Below are positions 55,258-63,730 of a DNA stretch of 64,000 nt, in pieces. Position 1 is the first letter of the stretch. The number at the start of each line of letters is the position of its first letter. Position numbers and translations under genes: made by a program. Source of the DNA: JAHDCJ01 sp039028895 (GTDB lineage Bacteria > Bacteroidota > Bacteroidia > Chitinophagales > Saprospiraceae); assembly GCA_039028895.1 (NCBI GenBank), contig JBCCHF010000007.1, positions 124,001 to 188,000 on the forward strand, read 5' to 3'. The notes below the pieces were generated by a model. That model was not told where the DNA came from. It ran no database searches and worked only from the letters and a program-made list of their open reading frames with translations.

Positions 55258-55776
55258 TTATTTGTTTTTTATGAAATGTGTGTAAGGTATCTTTGATAAT
55301 TTCCAGGTTGTTCCGGGGCGTTTGATACAATCTTTTAGTGTCATATATTTTGGCCTATTATCCACGGTGGTGAAATAGATGTGGATTGTAGCTTGTTCGC
55401 ATTTTTCTTTATTGATTAAACTCCATGGTTCCATACCGTGTTTATAGGGCTCTGCAGTTACAATAGAATCAACTGTAATGTTACCAAAGGTGTACGGATT
55501 GGTTGTCCTGCTATATGCGCGAGAAAGATTACGTTCATATCTTTCCCAGACGGTTTTAAACTTGTATTCCCCGTTTGAGTAGTCAAATATCCTTTTAAAG
55601 TCTGTTCTACTCAGGTACATGTCAAGATAAGCCTGCTCGTTTTTTTCTCTTAACACCTCTATCACTTCTTGAGCAAATTCCTCGGTGGATTGGTTGACTT
55701 CGGTTGATTGGCAATTGACCAATGACAGGAGCACTAAGAATACAAAAAAGGAATAGGATAATTTTAATGAATGCAT
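55258..55776 (-). CDS. Lipoprotein of unknown function
   Basis: The ATG at 55776 begins a lipoprotein signal (SFFVFLVLLSLVNC, Cys22), so it is preferred over the earlier in-frame start at 55836, which would overlap the GNAT gene. The 172-residue protein has a helix (TEEFAQEVIEVLREKNEQAYLDMY) and a beta domain ending in ATIHIYFTTVDNRPKYMTLKDC...TWKLSKI, which resembles NTF2-like lipoproteins. Role unknown. Confidence 0.65.
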   Translation of the reverse strand: MHSLKLSYSFFVFLVLLSLVNCQSTEVNQSTEEFAQEVIEVLREKNEQAYLDMYLSRTDFKRIFDYSNGEYKFKTVWERYERNLSRAYSRTTNPYTFGNITVDSIVTAEPYKHGMEPWSLINKEKCEQATIHIYFTTVDNRPKYMTLKDCIKRPGTTWKLSKIPYTHFIKNK

Positions 55777-55814
55777 ACTTCCGGTTTTGTAAAATCTATT
55801 GGGGCGGACAGAGT

Positions 55815-56366
55815 TTACTTTTGCCTTGCCGCCCAATCTTCCTTTAAGATACCGTAACTAATTGAATCAAAATATCGGCCATTCACAATTCTGGCTCTTC
55901 GGTATTGAGCTTCTTTGATCATGCCCAATTTTTCGGCCAGACGGATCATCCCTTTATTGCCTGACCAGGTGGAAAGCCCAATTCTGACCAGATCTTTTTT
56001 CTCTTCGAAAATTTCTTTTATCCAAAGTGTCAATGCCTGGTAACCGATGCCTTTGCTCCAATTGCTTTCATCGAAGATTACCAGGCCGATTTCCAGCCAG
56101 TTGGTTTCTGCTGATTTCCAATACCAGTTGACTTCACCCAGGAGGTCGTTTTGCTGATTGGAGATAATTTTCTTTCCAGGAATGGGAACGGAAATTCCTT
56201 CATCCAATGCTTTGGAAAGCGCCTGTATTTTGAGGTCTATTTCCGCTTTCGTTTGTTTTTTGAAATAGGGGCCATTGAAGCCGTGGTACTTGTGGATCGG
56301 TTGTTTCCAATAGGTATATTCAGGGAGGTCTGCTTTTTCGATATGTCTTAAGTGAATATTCACCAT
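55815..56366 (-). CDS. GNAT-family N-acetyltransferase (RimJ/RimL-like)
   Basis: A 183-residue acetyltransferase. The start HLRHIEKADLPEYTYWK and IGLVIFDESNWSKGIGYQALTLWI (motif A), then GNKGMIRLAEKLGM (motif B) and the C-terminal RARIVNGRYFDSISYGIL strand are typical of RimJ-like enzymes that acetylate ribosomal or other protein N-termini, or small molecules. Confidence 0.88.
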   Translation of the reverse strand: MVNIHLRHIEKADLPEYTYWKQPIHKYHGFNGPYFKKQTKAEIDLKIQALSKALDEGISVPIPGKKIISNQQNDLLGEVNWYWKSAETNWLEIGLVIFDESNWSKGIGYQALTLWIKEIFEEKKDLVRIGLSTWSGNKGMIRLAEKLGMIKEAQYRRARIVNGRYFDSISYGILKEDWAARQK

Positions 56367-56421
56367 TCAAAGATTAAAAATTGTCTGCAAATTTTATTCT
56401 TGACGTCGGAGTTCTGGGAAC

Positions 56422-56447
56422 GCAGGGTCCTCTTTGAGAGACCCTGC
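56422..56447. repeat. Dispersed palindrome, copy 4 (best preserved)
   Basis: Perfect 8-base arms GCAGGGTC and GACCCTGC around CTCTTTGAGA, followed by TGGGACAAAAAAA. It lies 55 bases upstream of the GNAT start. A weaker inverted repeat is at 56549-56623. Confidence 0.75.
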
Positions 56448-56548
56448 TGGGACAAAAAAACTCAAGTTGTCGTTTGGATCTTTATAGTTGGCAAGCTAAA
56501 ATAGTTTGACCTCTCTGAGGTCATTACCCATCGAGCAATCGAACATTT

Positions 56549-56623
56549 GAGCAATCCAATACATGAATGCTGAGCAATTGAATTCAAAGTTCAAATATCA
56601 GGTGTTCGAATATTGGATTGTTC
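56549..56623. repeat. Imperfect inverted repeat
   Basis: GAGCAATCCAATA (56549-56561) and TATTGGATTGTTC (56611-56623) are inverted copies with one mismatch, 49 bases apart. The interval holds further GAGCAAT words. It may be a long hairpin or a decayed mobile repeat. Confidence 0.5.
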
Positions 56624-56646
56624 AGATAATTACTCTTAAAAGAAGA

Positions 56647-57126
56647 TTATTTGATTTGCATTTCCTCCAATTCCATTTTGTAATCATATTGCAGATCTTC
56701 GTGCAGTTTCGAAATTGATTTTTTTACTAATTCTAATTGTTTGTTAAATAGGTTATTTAAGACCCGACTTCTTTTTATTGAGGGTTGAAAGTTTTTTAAT
56801 TTAAGACAAAAGTGAATCAGCAACTCAACTTCAGTTTCTTTCTTTTGGGAATATCGAATATACTTTTTTGTAAGTCGTAAGATTTTACGGATACTTTTTT
56901 TGATGAAATAAAAACTGGTTTTATTGACCTGCTCAAATTGAAAATCAATTTCATTTTTCACATTTTCAATATATCCGGATTCATCCCCAGAATCGAATAT
57001 TAAATAAGTAAGCAGTTCTTTATTCTCCTTTTTGAATTTAGACAACCTGAGACAGATGGCTACTAATTCTTTATGAGAGTGTTTTGACAGTTCGTCTTTC
57101 AGTTCTTTTACGCTAGCCGCTTTCAT
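56647..57126 (-). CDS. Uncharacterised helical protein
   Basis: A 159-residue, strongly helical and basic cytoplasmic protein starting MKAASVKELKDELSKHSHKEL. A repeated pattern of Lys-rich helices (KKSIRKILRLTKKYIRYSQKK) suggests nucleic-acid or protein binding. It belongs by appearance to a group of Bacteroidota hypotheticals; no domain was recognised. Start and length are clear, with no competing gene on the other strand. Confidence 0.6.
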   Translation of the reverse strand: MKAASVKELKDELSKHSHKELVAICLRLSKFKKENKELLTYLIFDSGDESGYIENVKNEIDFQFEQVNKTSFYFIKKSIRKILRLTKKYIRYSQKKETEVELLIHFCLKLKNFQPSIKRSRVLNNLFNKQLELVKKSISKLHEDLQYDYKMELEEMQIK

Positions 57127-57254
57127 TAAGGTTTTTTGTTCAGCCAGATTTTCAAATCCAGATAGTTAAAAATATTCCGTTCTTCAGGCTTTTGGGCCTG
57201 GTAGTGATGAATAAGGAAACATTGGAGCTTTCTTGTTTTACATTACATCTCTCC

Positions 57255-57629
57255 TCAACTTCTTATCCAGTCTTCGTGATATTCGATTATGGTAATTTCC
57301 AATTCTTCAGCTGAATTATGGCTAAAATAGTAGACATTCGACAGGTGTTCGTCTCGTTCATAATCGTATCCCTGTTTTTGCGTGATTACTTTTCCTGTTT
57401 CCAGTTTCAGATCTTTGGGGTCCATTAATGCTGTTGCTTCAAAATTGGGTTCGGCGTGGACAAGGTCTTTTAATTTAGGAGATCGTTTTAATGCTTTTGA
57501 GGTATTGAAGCTAATGGTAAATTCCCAGATGCCGACTTCTGATTTGTAGAGGTTGTATTTAGGTTCAGAAATCACAAATTCTTCACTACTAAATTCGGTA
57601 TGCTGGATTTCAAAGATGTTTGCTTTCAT
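57255..57629 (-). CDS. Uncharacterised small protein
   Basis: A 124-residue cytoplasmic protein, beta-rich (FEIQHTEFSSEEFVISEPKYNLY, VGIWEFTISFNTSK), with an acidic C-terminus (NSAEELEITIIEYHEDW). No family recognised. Its start is 15 bases from the MITE-like element at 57645. Confidence 0.55.
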   Translation of the reverse strand: MKANIFEIQHTEFSSEEFVISEPKYNLYKSEVGIWEFTISFNTSKALKRSPKLKDLVHAEPNFEATALMDPKDLKLETGKVITQKQGYDYERDEHLSNVYYFSHNSAEELEITIIEYHEDWIRS

Positions 57630-57644
57630 ATCGTTAGGTGTATA

Positions 57645-57806
57645 GAAGCTGTCTTAAAAATATACTTTGGGTTTGAATTGGGCCTTTTGAAACCATATTT
57701 CGTTTCAAAAAGCTTTGCTTAGCATACGGATATGCGCAGTTTTTGCGCCTCATCTGATTTCAAAATTCCTCATTTCAACAATCAAAAACATTTTTGAGAC
57801 AGCTTC
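57645..57806. mobile_element. MITE-like element with terminal inverted repeats
   Basis: A 162-base AT-rich element. The left end GAAGCTGTCTTAAAAAT (57645-57661) and right end ATTTTTGAGACAGCTTC (57790-57806) are inverted repeats with one mismatch, and both ends are flanked by TA, suggesting a TA target duplication. It contains no coding capacity. GCTGTCTCAAAA-type ends are common on Bacteroidota insertion sequences, so it probably moved with a transposase encoded elsewhere. Confidence 0.7.
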
Positions 57807-57897
57807 TAATAATTTGGGTTTAACCCGAACATAAAAACCAGTAAAAGAATTAGGTTCTGCATCACTTCCTAAGATTTAATTTTCCTGGGAAAATATA

Positions 57898-58689
57898 TTA
57901 CTCACTCATGTTTTCAAATGTATCGACAATTAAAAACTTTAGACTGGCAGCAAAAAAAGTGAGTTTACTTGCTGGCACTTTAATCTCTCCAACTTCAATT
58001 TCTCCATCGAATAATATGATTAATCCTTCTTTTGCATCACCCCAGCCATTGTCTAAATGAACAGCATGAATCCTATATTTTTCTTCAGGAATTACATAGA
58101 TGGTCATTGGGATTCCATAATAGCCACCTTCAAAATGATTAGGATATTCTTTGAATTTGATGGAATGACATGCTTTCCCAAATAGATATTTTTTGCCCAC
58201 TCCCTCAACTGGGATTGCACCTGCTTTTTTTAGTGCTAAAGGCATGCTAAAATGAAATGTATGATGCTCTTCGTAGACTTGTGCATAATATTCAGAAAGG
58301 CTGTACGGGTATTTTTGGTATTTCTCAGGAATCTCATCAGCATTATAGGCCTTTCCATTTATGGTAAAGAATGAATTACCGTTTTTTACACCTTTGATAA
58401 ATACACCGTCTTCCCGATTCCTGATACACTCATAAATATTATTCTTGTTGTCGATAAGTATTTCCTGGGTGGTAAGTTTTCCATTCATCAATGACGTGTG
58501 TTGTAACTTTCCTTTAAGTGTGTCCCATGTTTCATTGGGGTCATAATAGTTGACGATTTCTTCAAAGATCTGTTGTGCATTAAGTTCGTCGTTTGATTGT
58601 GCGTATATGATGTGAGGAAAGCTAAAAGTCGCTGTAACAATTAATACGAGTGTTGTCAATCTTCTTAAAATAGGGTTATATGACTTCAT
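57898..58689 (-). CDS. Secreted DUF6503-like protein
   Basis: The ATG at 58689 begins a signal peptide (MKSYNPILRRLTTLVLIV ... IIYAQ) and is preferred over the ATGs at 58710 and 58722. The 263-residue protein has an N-terminal helix (NAQQIFEEIVNYYDP), then a LolA-like half-barrel pattern (TLKGKLQHTSLMNGKLTTQEILID, FGKACHSIKFKEY, IPMTIYVIPEEKYRI). It may bind lipid or glycan in the periplasm. The family name is a pattern-based guess. Confidence 0.6.
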   Translation of the reverse strand: MKSYNPILRRLTTLVLIVTATFSFPHIIYAQSNDELNAQQIFEEIVNYYDPNETWDTLKGKLQHTSLMNGKLTTQEILIDNKNNIYECIRNREDGVFIKGVKNGNSFFTINGKAYNADEIPEKYQKYPYSLSEYYAQVYEEHHTFHFSMPLALKKAGAIPVEGVGKKYLFGKACHSIKFKEYPNHFEGGYYGIPMTIYVIPEEKYRIHAVHLDNGWGDAKEGLIILFDGEIEVGEIKVPASKLTFFAASLKFLIVDTFENMSE

Positions 58690-58900
58690 TGTGGTAATGG
58701 TATTATTCATCCAAAATACCACTAAAAATGCTTTGTTACATGTGCTGTTTTAAATAATGATGACCTAACTAATTTTTTATGAGGGTGTTTAAATTGGCAA
58801 TTTCCTGATTAATGGCTACTTTATAGGACTTAGATATTTTTCTGCAAATACCTTCTCATTTAAGGACAATATTTTCCTCAATTAAACAATATAAAACCCC

Positions 58901-60205
58901 ATGAGCCCTAAACGTAATGTAATGTTACGCTATGCTGTAACTATGATGCTACTTGTTGGATTTTTAATGACAAGTATCGATGTTCAAGGTCAACTACTTA
59001 GAAATGCAAAAAACAAATTAAGGCAGGAAACGGATAAACTCCTTAAACCAAAAGACAAAAAAGCTGAAGAAGCAGCCAAAGAGTTAAAAGAACTACCTGC
59101 CAGTTCTTCCACCACAGAAGATGCAAAAGAAGAGACCGAAACGGCAGCCAAAAAAACGGAAGATCAACTAGCCACCCAACCAACTCCACAGGATAATCCG
59201 TTAATAAATGCACAGGAGCGAAAGACGTTTAAATCGCCGAGTGCGGCGTTTGATGATTTTGTGGTTCAGACTTTCAGGGGATTGATTAGAGTGGGCGTTC
59301 AAAACAGATACGACACAGATGATAAAAATTTAATAATCGGTTTGAATCAGCAAAAGAAGGCTGAAAGAGACGGTTTTGCAGCCTATCTTGGCCTGATCAA
59401 TTTAAAAAATGACATGGATCGCTTTAATGCGATGGAGAAAAGCTATTTGATTTCAAATCTCGCCTGCATAGAGGCCAGGAAGACGGCAACCAAGAATGAA
59501 GAGATTGAAGGATCTTGCTTCAGGCAATCAGAAGTTAAGCAATTAGCCAAGCAATTGATAAGTGACGAAGGCATCCAAAAATATTTTTGTTTTGAAGGTA
59601 CGGAAGACGACTGTGTCAAATATTTCAGAACCAGTAAAACCCAGGATGCGATTTCGTGGGCAGGTACTGCCGGAAGAGGATCCAGAGCCAATGAATTTGC
59701 GGAGCAAAGAGGGTTCAATGACTTTGTTGAAAATGATCTGTCCGCATTGTTTAATTGGGCAAACGAGGCCTGGAATGGGGAAGAAGCCTATCTTGTCAGA
59801 GCAGGCCATGTCAGTCAATATGATTTTCAAGCACAAGGTCTTTGGGTGAATTTGAGAACAAAAGAATACCCATCAAGTGGCGCTCGCGGCAAATGGCCGA
59901 TCCCGAGTTATAAAGCCACTCAATCATTCGAAGAAAACCTAAAAGAAGGACAGGTGTTTTTATCAATATCTCCTGCTGAAGCCGAAGCATTATTAGGAGG
60001 AGGTGATGTACGCACCTCATCTAGATTTTTCTATTTGGTTTCAAAAATACAGCTCCAAAAAAATGCAGAAAACATTAAGCGTCCCAGCGACCGACTGCGT
60101 TTGAATTTCAGTTATGTTTCCCCGAAAGTGGAATTCTTTTCTGACGAAGTACTGAAAAACAAGATTGGAGAGATAGACTTGACTACAGTAAAATTTAAGG
60201 AGTAA
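58901..60205 (+). CDS. Secreted protein of unknown function
   Basis: A 434-residue protein with a signal peptide (MLRYAVTMMLLVGFLMTSIDVQGQ). A charged, low-complexity linker (KKAEEAAKELKEL ... TAAKKTEDQ, about residues 45-100) precedes a helical globular domain with four Cys (LACIEAR, GSCFRQ, YFCFEGTEDDC) and a C-terminal beta segment (GQVFLSISPAEAEALLGGG) that recalls DUF4852, with low certainty. It stands alone on the forward strand. Confidence 0.6.
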   Translation: MSPKRNVMLRYAVTMMLLVGFLMTSIDVQGQLLRNAKNKLRQETDKLLKPKDKKAEEAAKELKELPASSSTTEDAKEETETAAKKTEDQLATQPTPQDNPLINAQERKTFKSPSAAFDDFVVQTFRGLIRVGVQNRYDTDDKNLIIGLNQQKKAERDGFAAYLGLINLKNDMDRFNAMEKSYLISNLACIEARKTATKNEEIEGSCFRQSEVKQLAKQLISDEGIQKYFCFEGTEDDCVKYFRTSKTQDAISWAGTAGRGSRANEFAEQRGFNDFVENDLSALFNWANEAWNGEEAYLVRAGHVSQYDFQAQGLWVNLRTKEYPSSGARGKWPIPSYKATQSFEENLKEGQVFLSISPAEAEALLGGGDVRTSSRFFYLVSKIQLQKNAENIKRPSDRLRLNFSYVSPKVEFFSDEVLKNKIGEIDLTTVKFKE

Positions 60206-60369
60206 TTAGCATATAAACTCAGCATCAAGATTGAATGATGAACCCCGCCTTTCCTGACTTAGGCTACATGTTTGGTAGAAATTTGAAAAAAATCATGGGC
60301 ATTAGGTTAGGTTTTTCCTCTGACTGGTACTAATGAACGAAATCAAACAATAAAAACTATTAAAAACTA

Positions 60370-60819
60370 ATGATCATGCAACTGAATAAATTTTTCTCCC
60401 TTGCTTTTTCTTTTGTTCTTTTCTTATCGATCTCAACTATTCATGCTCAAGAAATCGCCACAATTAAACACACAAATGCTACTCCTGGAGCTGGCATTGA
60501 CTGGGTGCAGGATTGGGGAACGGTCACATATACTTATTCTTCGTCCTTCAAAGAAGTGATCTTTCCAATTCCTGGTAAATTACCTGATTGGAAGCTAAAA
60601 ATCGGCTTTGTTGATCAATCGGTTAAAGTGGTAACCTATATCGATAAAAATGGTTATAAAACAGAGTTGGAGACAAGAGACGGCAAAACATTTACGCTTA
60701 ATCTTAATAAGCAAAGAAGCGGAGGTAATAGAGAGGTGTTTATTGAAATCTACAACCCTACAAGTGACAGTGCGGGTAATGCTGAAATTACGATCAACTT
60801 TGAAAACTTTAAACACTGA
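60370..60819 (+). CDS. Small secreted beta-sandwich protein
   Basis: A 149-residue protein with a signal peptide (ending near TIHAQ, residue 27). The mature part is a compact beta-sandwich (ITYTYSSSFKEVIFPIPGK-like strands, EVFIEIYNP, NAEITINFENF). No domain named. A terminator follows 24 bases after its stop. Confidence 0.6.
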   Translation: MIMQLNKFFSLAFSFVLFLSISTIHAQEIATIKHTNATPGAGIDWVQDWGTVTYTYSSSFKEVIFPIPGKLPDWKLKIGFVDQSVKVVTYIDKNGYKTELETRDGKTFTLNLNKQRSGGNREVFIEIYNPTSDSAGNAEITINFENFKH

Positions 60820-60843
60820 TAAAAAATACGTCCAATAATAGAA

Positions 60844-60879
60844 AAGTCCTGCCAATAATAATTGGCGGGGCTTTTTTAT
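60844..60879 (+). terminator. Rho-independent terminator
   Basis: Stem built from GTCCTGCCAAT and ATTGGCGGGGC (with G-T pairs) over an AATA loop, followed by TTTTTT. It lies 24 bases after the stop of the beta-sandwich gene. Confidence 0.8.
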
Positions 60880-60976
60880 TTAAGAAATATTCGTCTTTTC
60901 TAATGCTGAATTGCTTTCAGTCAATTGATCAGCAGGAATGCGTTTTTTGAATTAATCAAAACGACTTTAAACTCTT

Positions 60977-61010
60977 CAGTCCTCTTCGAGACCCCCCACT
61001 AGAACAAAAA
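60977..61010. repeat. Dispersed palindrome, copy 5 (diverged)
   Basis: CAGTCCTCTTCGAGACC followed by a C run and CTAGAACAAAAA: same centre and tail as copies 3 and 4, left arm reduced. Lies in the gap between convergent genes. Confidence 0.55.
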
Positions 61011-61036
61011 GTACAAGAGATCGTTTTTTTAAGATA

Positions 61037-61888
61037 TTAGTTTGTAAGGAGCTTTGCCATCTCAATTTGGTAATCTACATTCGCAACAAAATTATTATGT
61101 CCATACCCTTCAAGGGTGATCAGTTTGTCGCCAGGCTTGAACAACTCTTTTAGCTTTAAAGAAGAACCATAATAGACGAGTTTGTCAGCATCACCATGGA
61201 TAACTACAACCGGCATTTTACACTGCTGAATATATTTGCCGTTATCAAAATTATACTTGTTAAGCAATGATATTGGGACAGGTCTTAATGCCATATGCAA
61301 AGGGTGACTGGATCGATTGACGACGTATCGACCAGTGTCGTTTATGGAGTAATATGGTGCTTGCAAGATCAGTAGCTTCGCATTGCTGGTTGATGCGAGA
61401 TGCGAAGCAAGGCCCGAACCAAGTGAATAGCCCAGAATGATGATCTTGTCTTCAGCATATCTTTTCTTTATTTCGTCGTACAAGATTTGAACATCACTGT
61501 AGATTTGTTTTTTATTGGAATAGGATCCGGCACTTTTCCCCTAGCCGCGATAATCAATCATAAAAAGATCATATCCAAGGTCGGTAAAGAATGGGGCTTT
61601 TTCACCCCAGCCTCTCATTGAGCCGCCATTCCCATGCAAATAAAATATCACGCCTTTTGAGCTATCGGCCTTAAAAAGCATGCTATGTAATTCTACGTTT
61701 TCGTCAACATTGACGAGAATTTCTTCATAGTTACCTTCAAATGAAAACTGATAATCATCTTCCAGTTTTTCGGGCAGAAAAATGAAAGCCTCTTCCTGGT
61801 AGACATAAAAAAGAAAGCATATAGAGAGGTAGGCTAGTACCAGCAAGATACCAAGTACTTTCGCGGTTTTAACAAGTATCTTTTTCAT
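61037..61888 (-). pseudogene. Alpha/beta hydrolase interrupted by an in-frame TAG
   Basis: One continuous frame of 284 codons with a single TAG at 61541-61543. The N-terminal part has a membrane anchor and VIFYLHGNGGSMRGW (oxyanion loop) and ends DLFMIDYRG; the part after the stop resumes GKSAGSYSNKK and contains the nucleophile elbow ILGYSLGSGLA, VVVIHGDADKLV (Asp) and LEGYGHNNF (His). The stop replaces the Tyr expected in DYRGYGKS. It may be inactivated, suppressed or a base-call error. The family is BAAT/acyl-CoA thioester hydrolase-like serine hydrolases. Confidence 0.85.
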
Positions 61889-61929
61889 GTTGAGCAGTTG
61901 TCGTCTAATTATCGAGATTTAATTGATGT

Positions 61930-62298
61930 TTAAGGAAGCTTCCCCAGCAGTTCGATCCTGTTCCCAAAAGGGTCGAAGATTGAGCATCGATTATAACCAG
62001 GAAGGGGTCGGTCTTCTTTAATTTTCACATCATTTTTCTTGAGATAAACCTTCGCCTTTTCGAGATTGCCAACTTCAAACGCCGGATGTCTTTTTGATTG
62101 ATGAATGACTTGTTCAACACCGATATGCAATTGGATATCCGCTATTTCCAACCAAAAGCCGCCATTAGCTTTAAGGTACTCAGGTTTGGGGATTTCTTTA
62201 AGCCCGAGTGTGCCAATGTAAAAGTTTTTTGCCACATCCTCTTTTCCTTTTGGAATGCATATCTGGATATGGTCTAATCTTTTAAAGTCAGGTTTCAC
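61930..62298 (-). CDS. VOC-family (glyoxalase-like) protein
   Basis: A 122-residue single-module VOC protein: LDHIQICIPKGKEDVAKNFYIGTLGL, then GGFWLEI, IQLHIGVE, and FDPFGNRIELLGK with the usual C-terminal Glu. Members bind a divalent metal and include glyoxalases, fosfomycin-resistance and dioxygenase proteins; the reaction here is unknown. It precedes a broken hydrolase and follows a GNAT gene by 11 bases. Confidence 0.85.
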   Translation of the reverse strand: MKPDFKRLDHIQICIPKGKEDVAKNFYIGTLGLKEIPKPEYLKANGGFWLEIADIQLHIGVEQVIHQSKRHPAFEVGNLEKAKVYLKKNDVKIKEDRPLPGYNRCSIFDPFGNRIELLGKLP

Positions 62299-62309
62299 CG
62301 TTGAAACGT

Positions 62310-62834
62310 TTAAGTTATTGGAGGTTGTCCAAGATAGTACCAGGCTACATCCTCTTCGCCCGGTTCGTAAGGCGCATATTTGTAAAACTGCATCCCGACC
62401 TTTTCAATGACCCTGATCGATGCTTTATTGTCCAGCATGGCAATGGCAATTATCCTGTTCAGGTTGAGGTCGTTGAAGGCGTATTCTAGAATGGCTTTTG
62501 AGGCTTCAGTAGCGATGCCTTTACCCCAGTGTTCTTTCAGAAATCTATAACCAAGGTCTATCTCATCAAACTCGGGAAGATACTTTACACCTGCCCATCC
62601 CACAAATTGCATACCTTCTTTAAGGATGGTGACCCATCGGCCAAAGCCATGTGTTTCATAATTCTGTTTTCGCAAAAGCTTTATTTTTTCTTTGATCTCT
62701 TTCCGCGAAGTGATGATGTTTTCACCGGTATACTTTTGCACTTCGGGATCAGAGTGCAGGCGGAGCATATCATCAACGTCTCCAGGTATCATTTCTCTGA
62801 GGATCAATCTTTCAGTTTCTATGACTGTTTTCAT
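62310..62834 (-). CDS. GNAT-family N-acetyltransferase (RimJ/RimL-like)
   Basis: A 174-residue acetyltransferase. ETERLILREM start, IDLGYRFLKEHWGKGIATEASKAILEYAF (motif A) and NKASIRVIEKVGMQFYKYA (motif B) are typical. The VOC gene follows at 11 bases on the same strand, so both may form one transcript. Confidence 0.9.
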   Translation of the reverse strand: MKTVIETERLILREMIPGDVDDMLRLHSDPEVQKYTGENIITSRKEIKEKIKLLRKQNYETHGFGRWVTILKEGMQFVGWAGVKYLPEFDEIDLGYRFLKEHWGKGIATEASKAILEYAFNDLNLNRIIAIAMLDNKASIRVIEKVGMQFYKYAPYEPGEEDVAWYYLGQPPIT

Positions 62835-62900
62835 TATATGTTATCAGTGTAAGGAATTTGATGAATAGCTTGCCGAAATGTCAGTCACTTTTCCGGAACA

Positions 62901-63431
62901 TTATAATTCAGTTAACTCGATTATCTTGTCAATAGCGTCCTTGATCTCTTTTGCTTCCCTGCTATATCTGACTGCCTTAGAGGTGAAGGCCCTTGTTTTA
63001 ATGAGATTTTCGAATTTGAATGACTTTAGTTTATTCAGGTCAGTTCTTGGATCATTAAGGTTAAAATCAAAGTTAAAGTTTTCAAGTAAGTAAGTGTTGT
63101 ATTGATTTAATACAAAGTTTTTGGCATCATTTTCATTTTCTTTATAATCATCAAGCAGGTCATTCCAGGAAACTAATAATTGGCGTAAAGCTTCATTTTT
63201 AATGATCATGAAGGAGGAAGTATTATTGAGAGAACTTATTGCACCAAGTGTCGGATCAAAAGTGAAGGTCATGTAAGTCCGATTTATATATCTGGTAAGC
63301 TGATCCTGGCTGGTTTTTTTATCAATTGATGGAAGAATATTAATAATTGAATCACAATATTGAAAAACTTCTTCATGTCCCAGGAGTACTCTTTCAAATT
63401 GTGTCTTATTCTCTTTGAAGTCACTGTTCAA
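62901..63431 (-). CDS. Uncharacterised protein (possibly DUF6090-like fragment)
   Basis: A 176-residue, mainly helical and acidic protein. The middle (SSLNNTSSFMIIKNEALRQLLVSWNDLLDDYKENE) resembles the soluble part of DUF6090 proteins, which normally begin with a membrane helix (ALGEIxLV...). No such helix is present here, so this is either a separate family or a 5'-truncated copy. Confidence in the family is low. Confidence 0.45.
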   Translation of the reverse strand: MNSDFKENKTQFERVLLGHEEVFQYCDSIINILPSIDKKTSQDQLTRYINRTYMTFTFDPTLGAISSLNNTSSFMIIKNEALRQLLVSWNDLLDDYKENENDAKNFVLNQYNTYLLENFNFDFNLNDPRTDLNKLKSFKFENLIKTRAFTSKAVRYSREAKEIKDAIDKIIELTEL

Positions 63432-63730
63432 TTGAAGTTGTTACACTTTTCTGCTCACTCTTCTTGTAGAGTTTTACAAATTTATTAGTATTAGTTACAT
63501 CATCTTCTTTAAAAACCTTTAGCACCTGTTTGTAAGTAGCTGCTAATTCCTGGGTGGTTTTACTTTCTTTAAGTTGATGACTCTAAATAGTTGTAAAGGT
63601 GGCCATAGTTAGTTGAGATTGGTTCTTTTCAAATTTATATAAATGTTTATTAAATTAAGAATACATAATAAACTAAATAGCAGATAAGTGTAAGCCTTAA
63701 GAAGATTTAGATGATTCGACAATTCGATCT
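63432..63730 (-). other. Gap with a start-less coding fragment
   Basis: No complete gene. On the reverse strand, after an in-frame TAG, a run of about 50 sense codons (SHQLKESKTTQELAAT ... KSVTTSIEQ, stop near 63432) looks like lysine-rich protein sequence but has no start. It may be decayed DNA linked to the neighbouring 62901-63431 gene. Confidence 0.3.

Noticed and set aside
62901..63431. Confident DUF6090 membrane protein
   Set aside because: The diagnostic N-terminal membrane helix is missing, so only a weak resemblance is reported.
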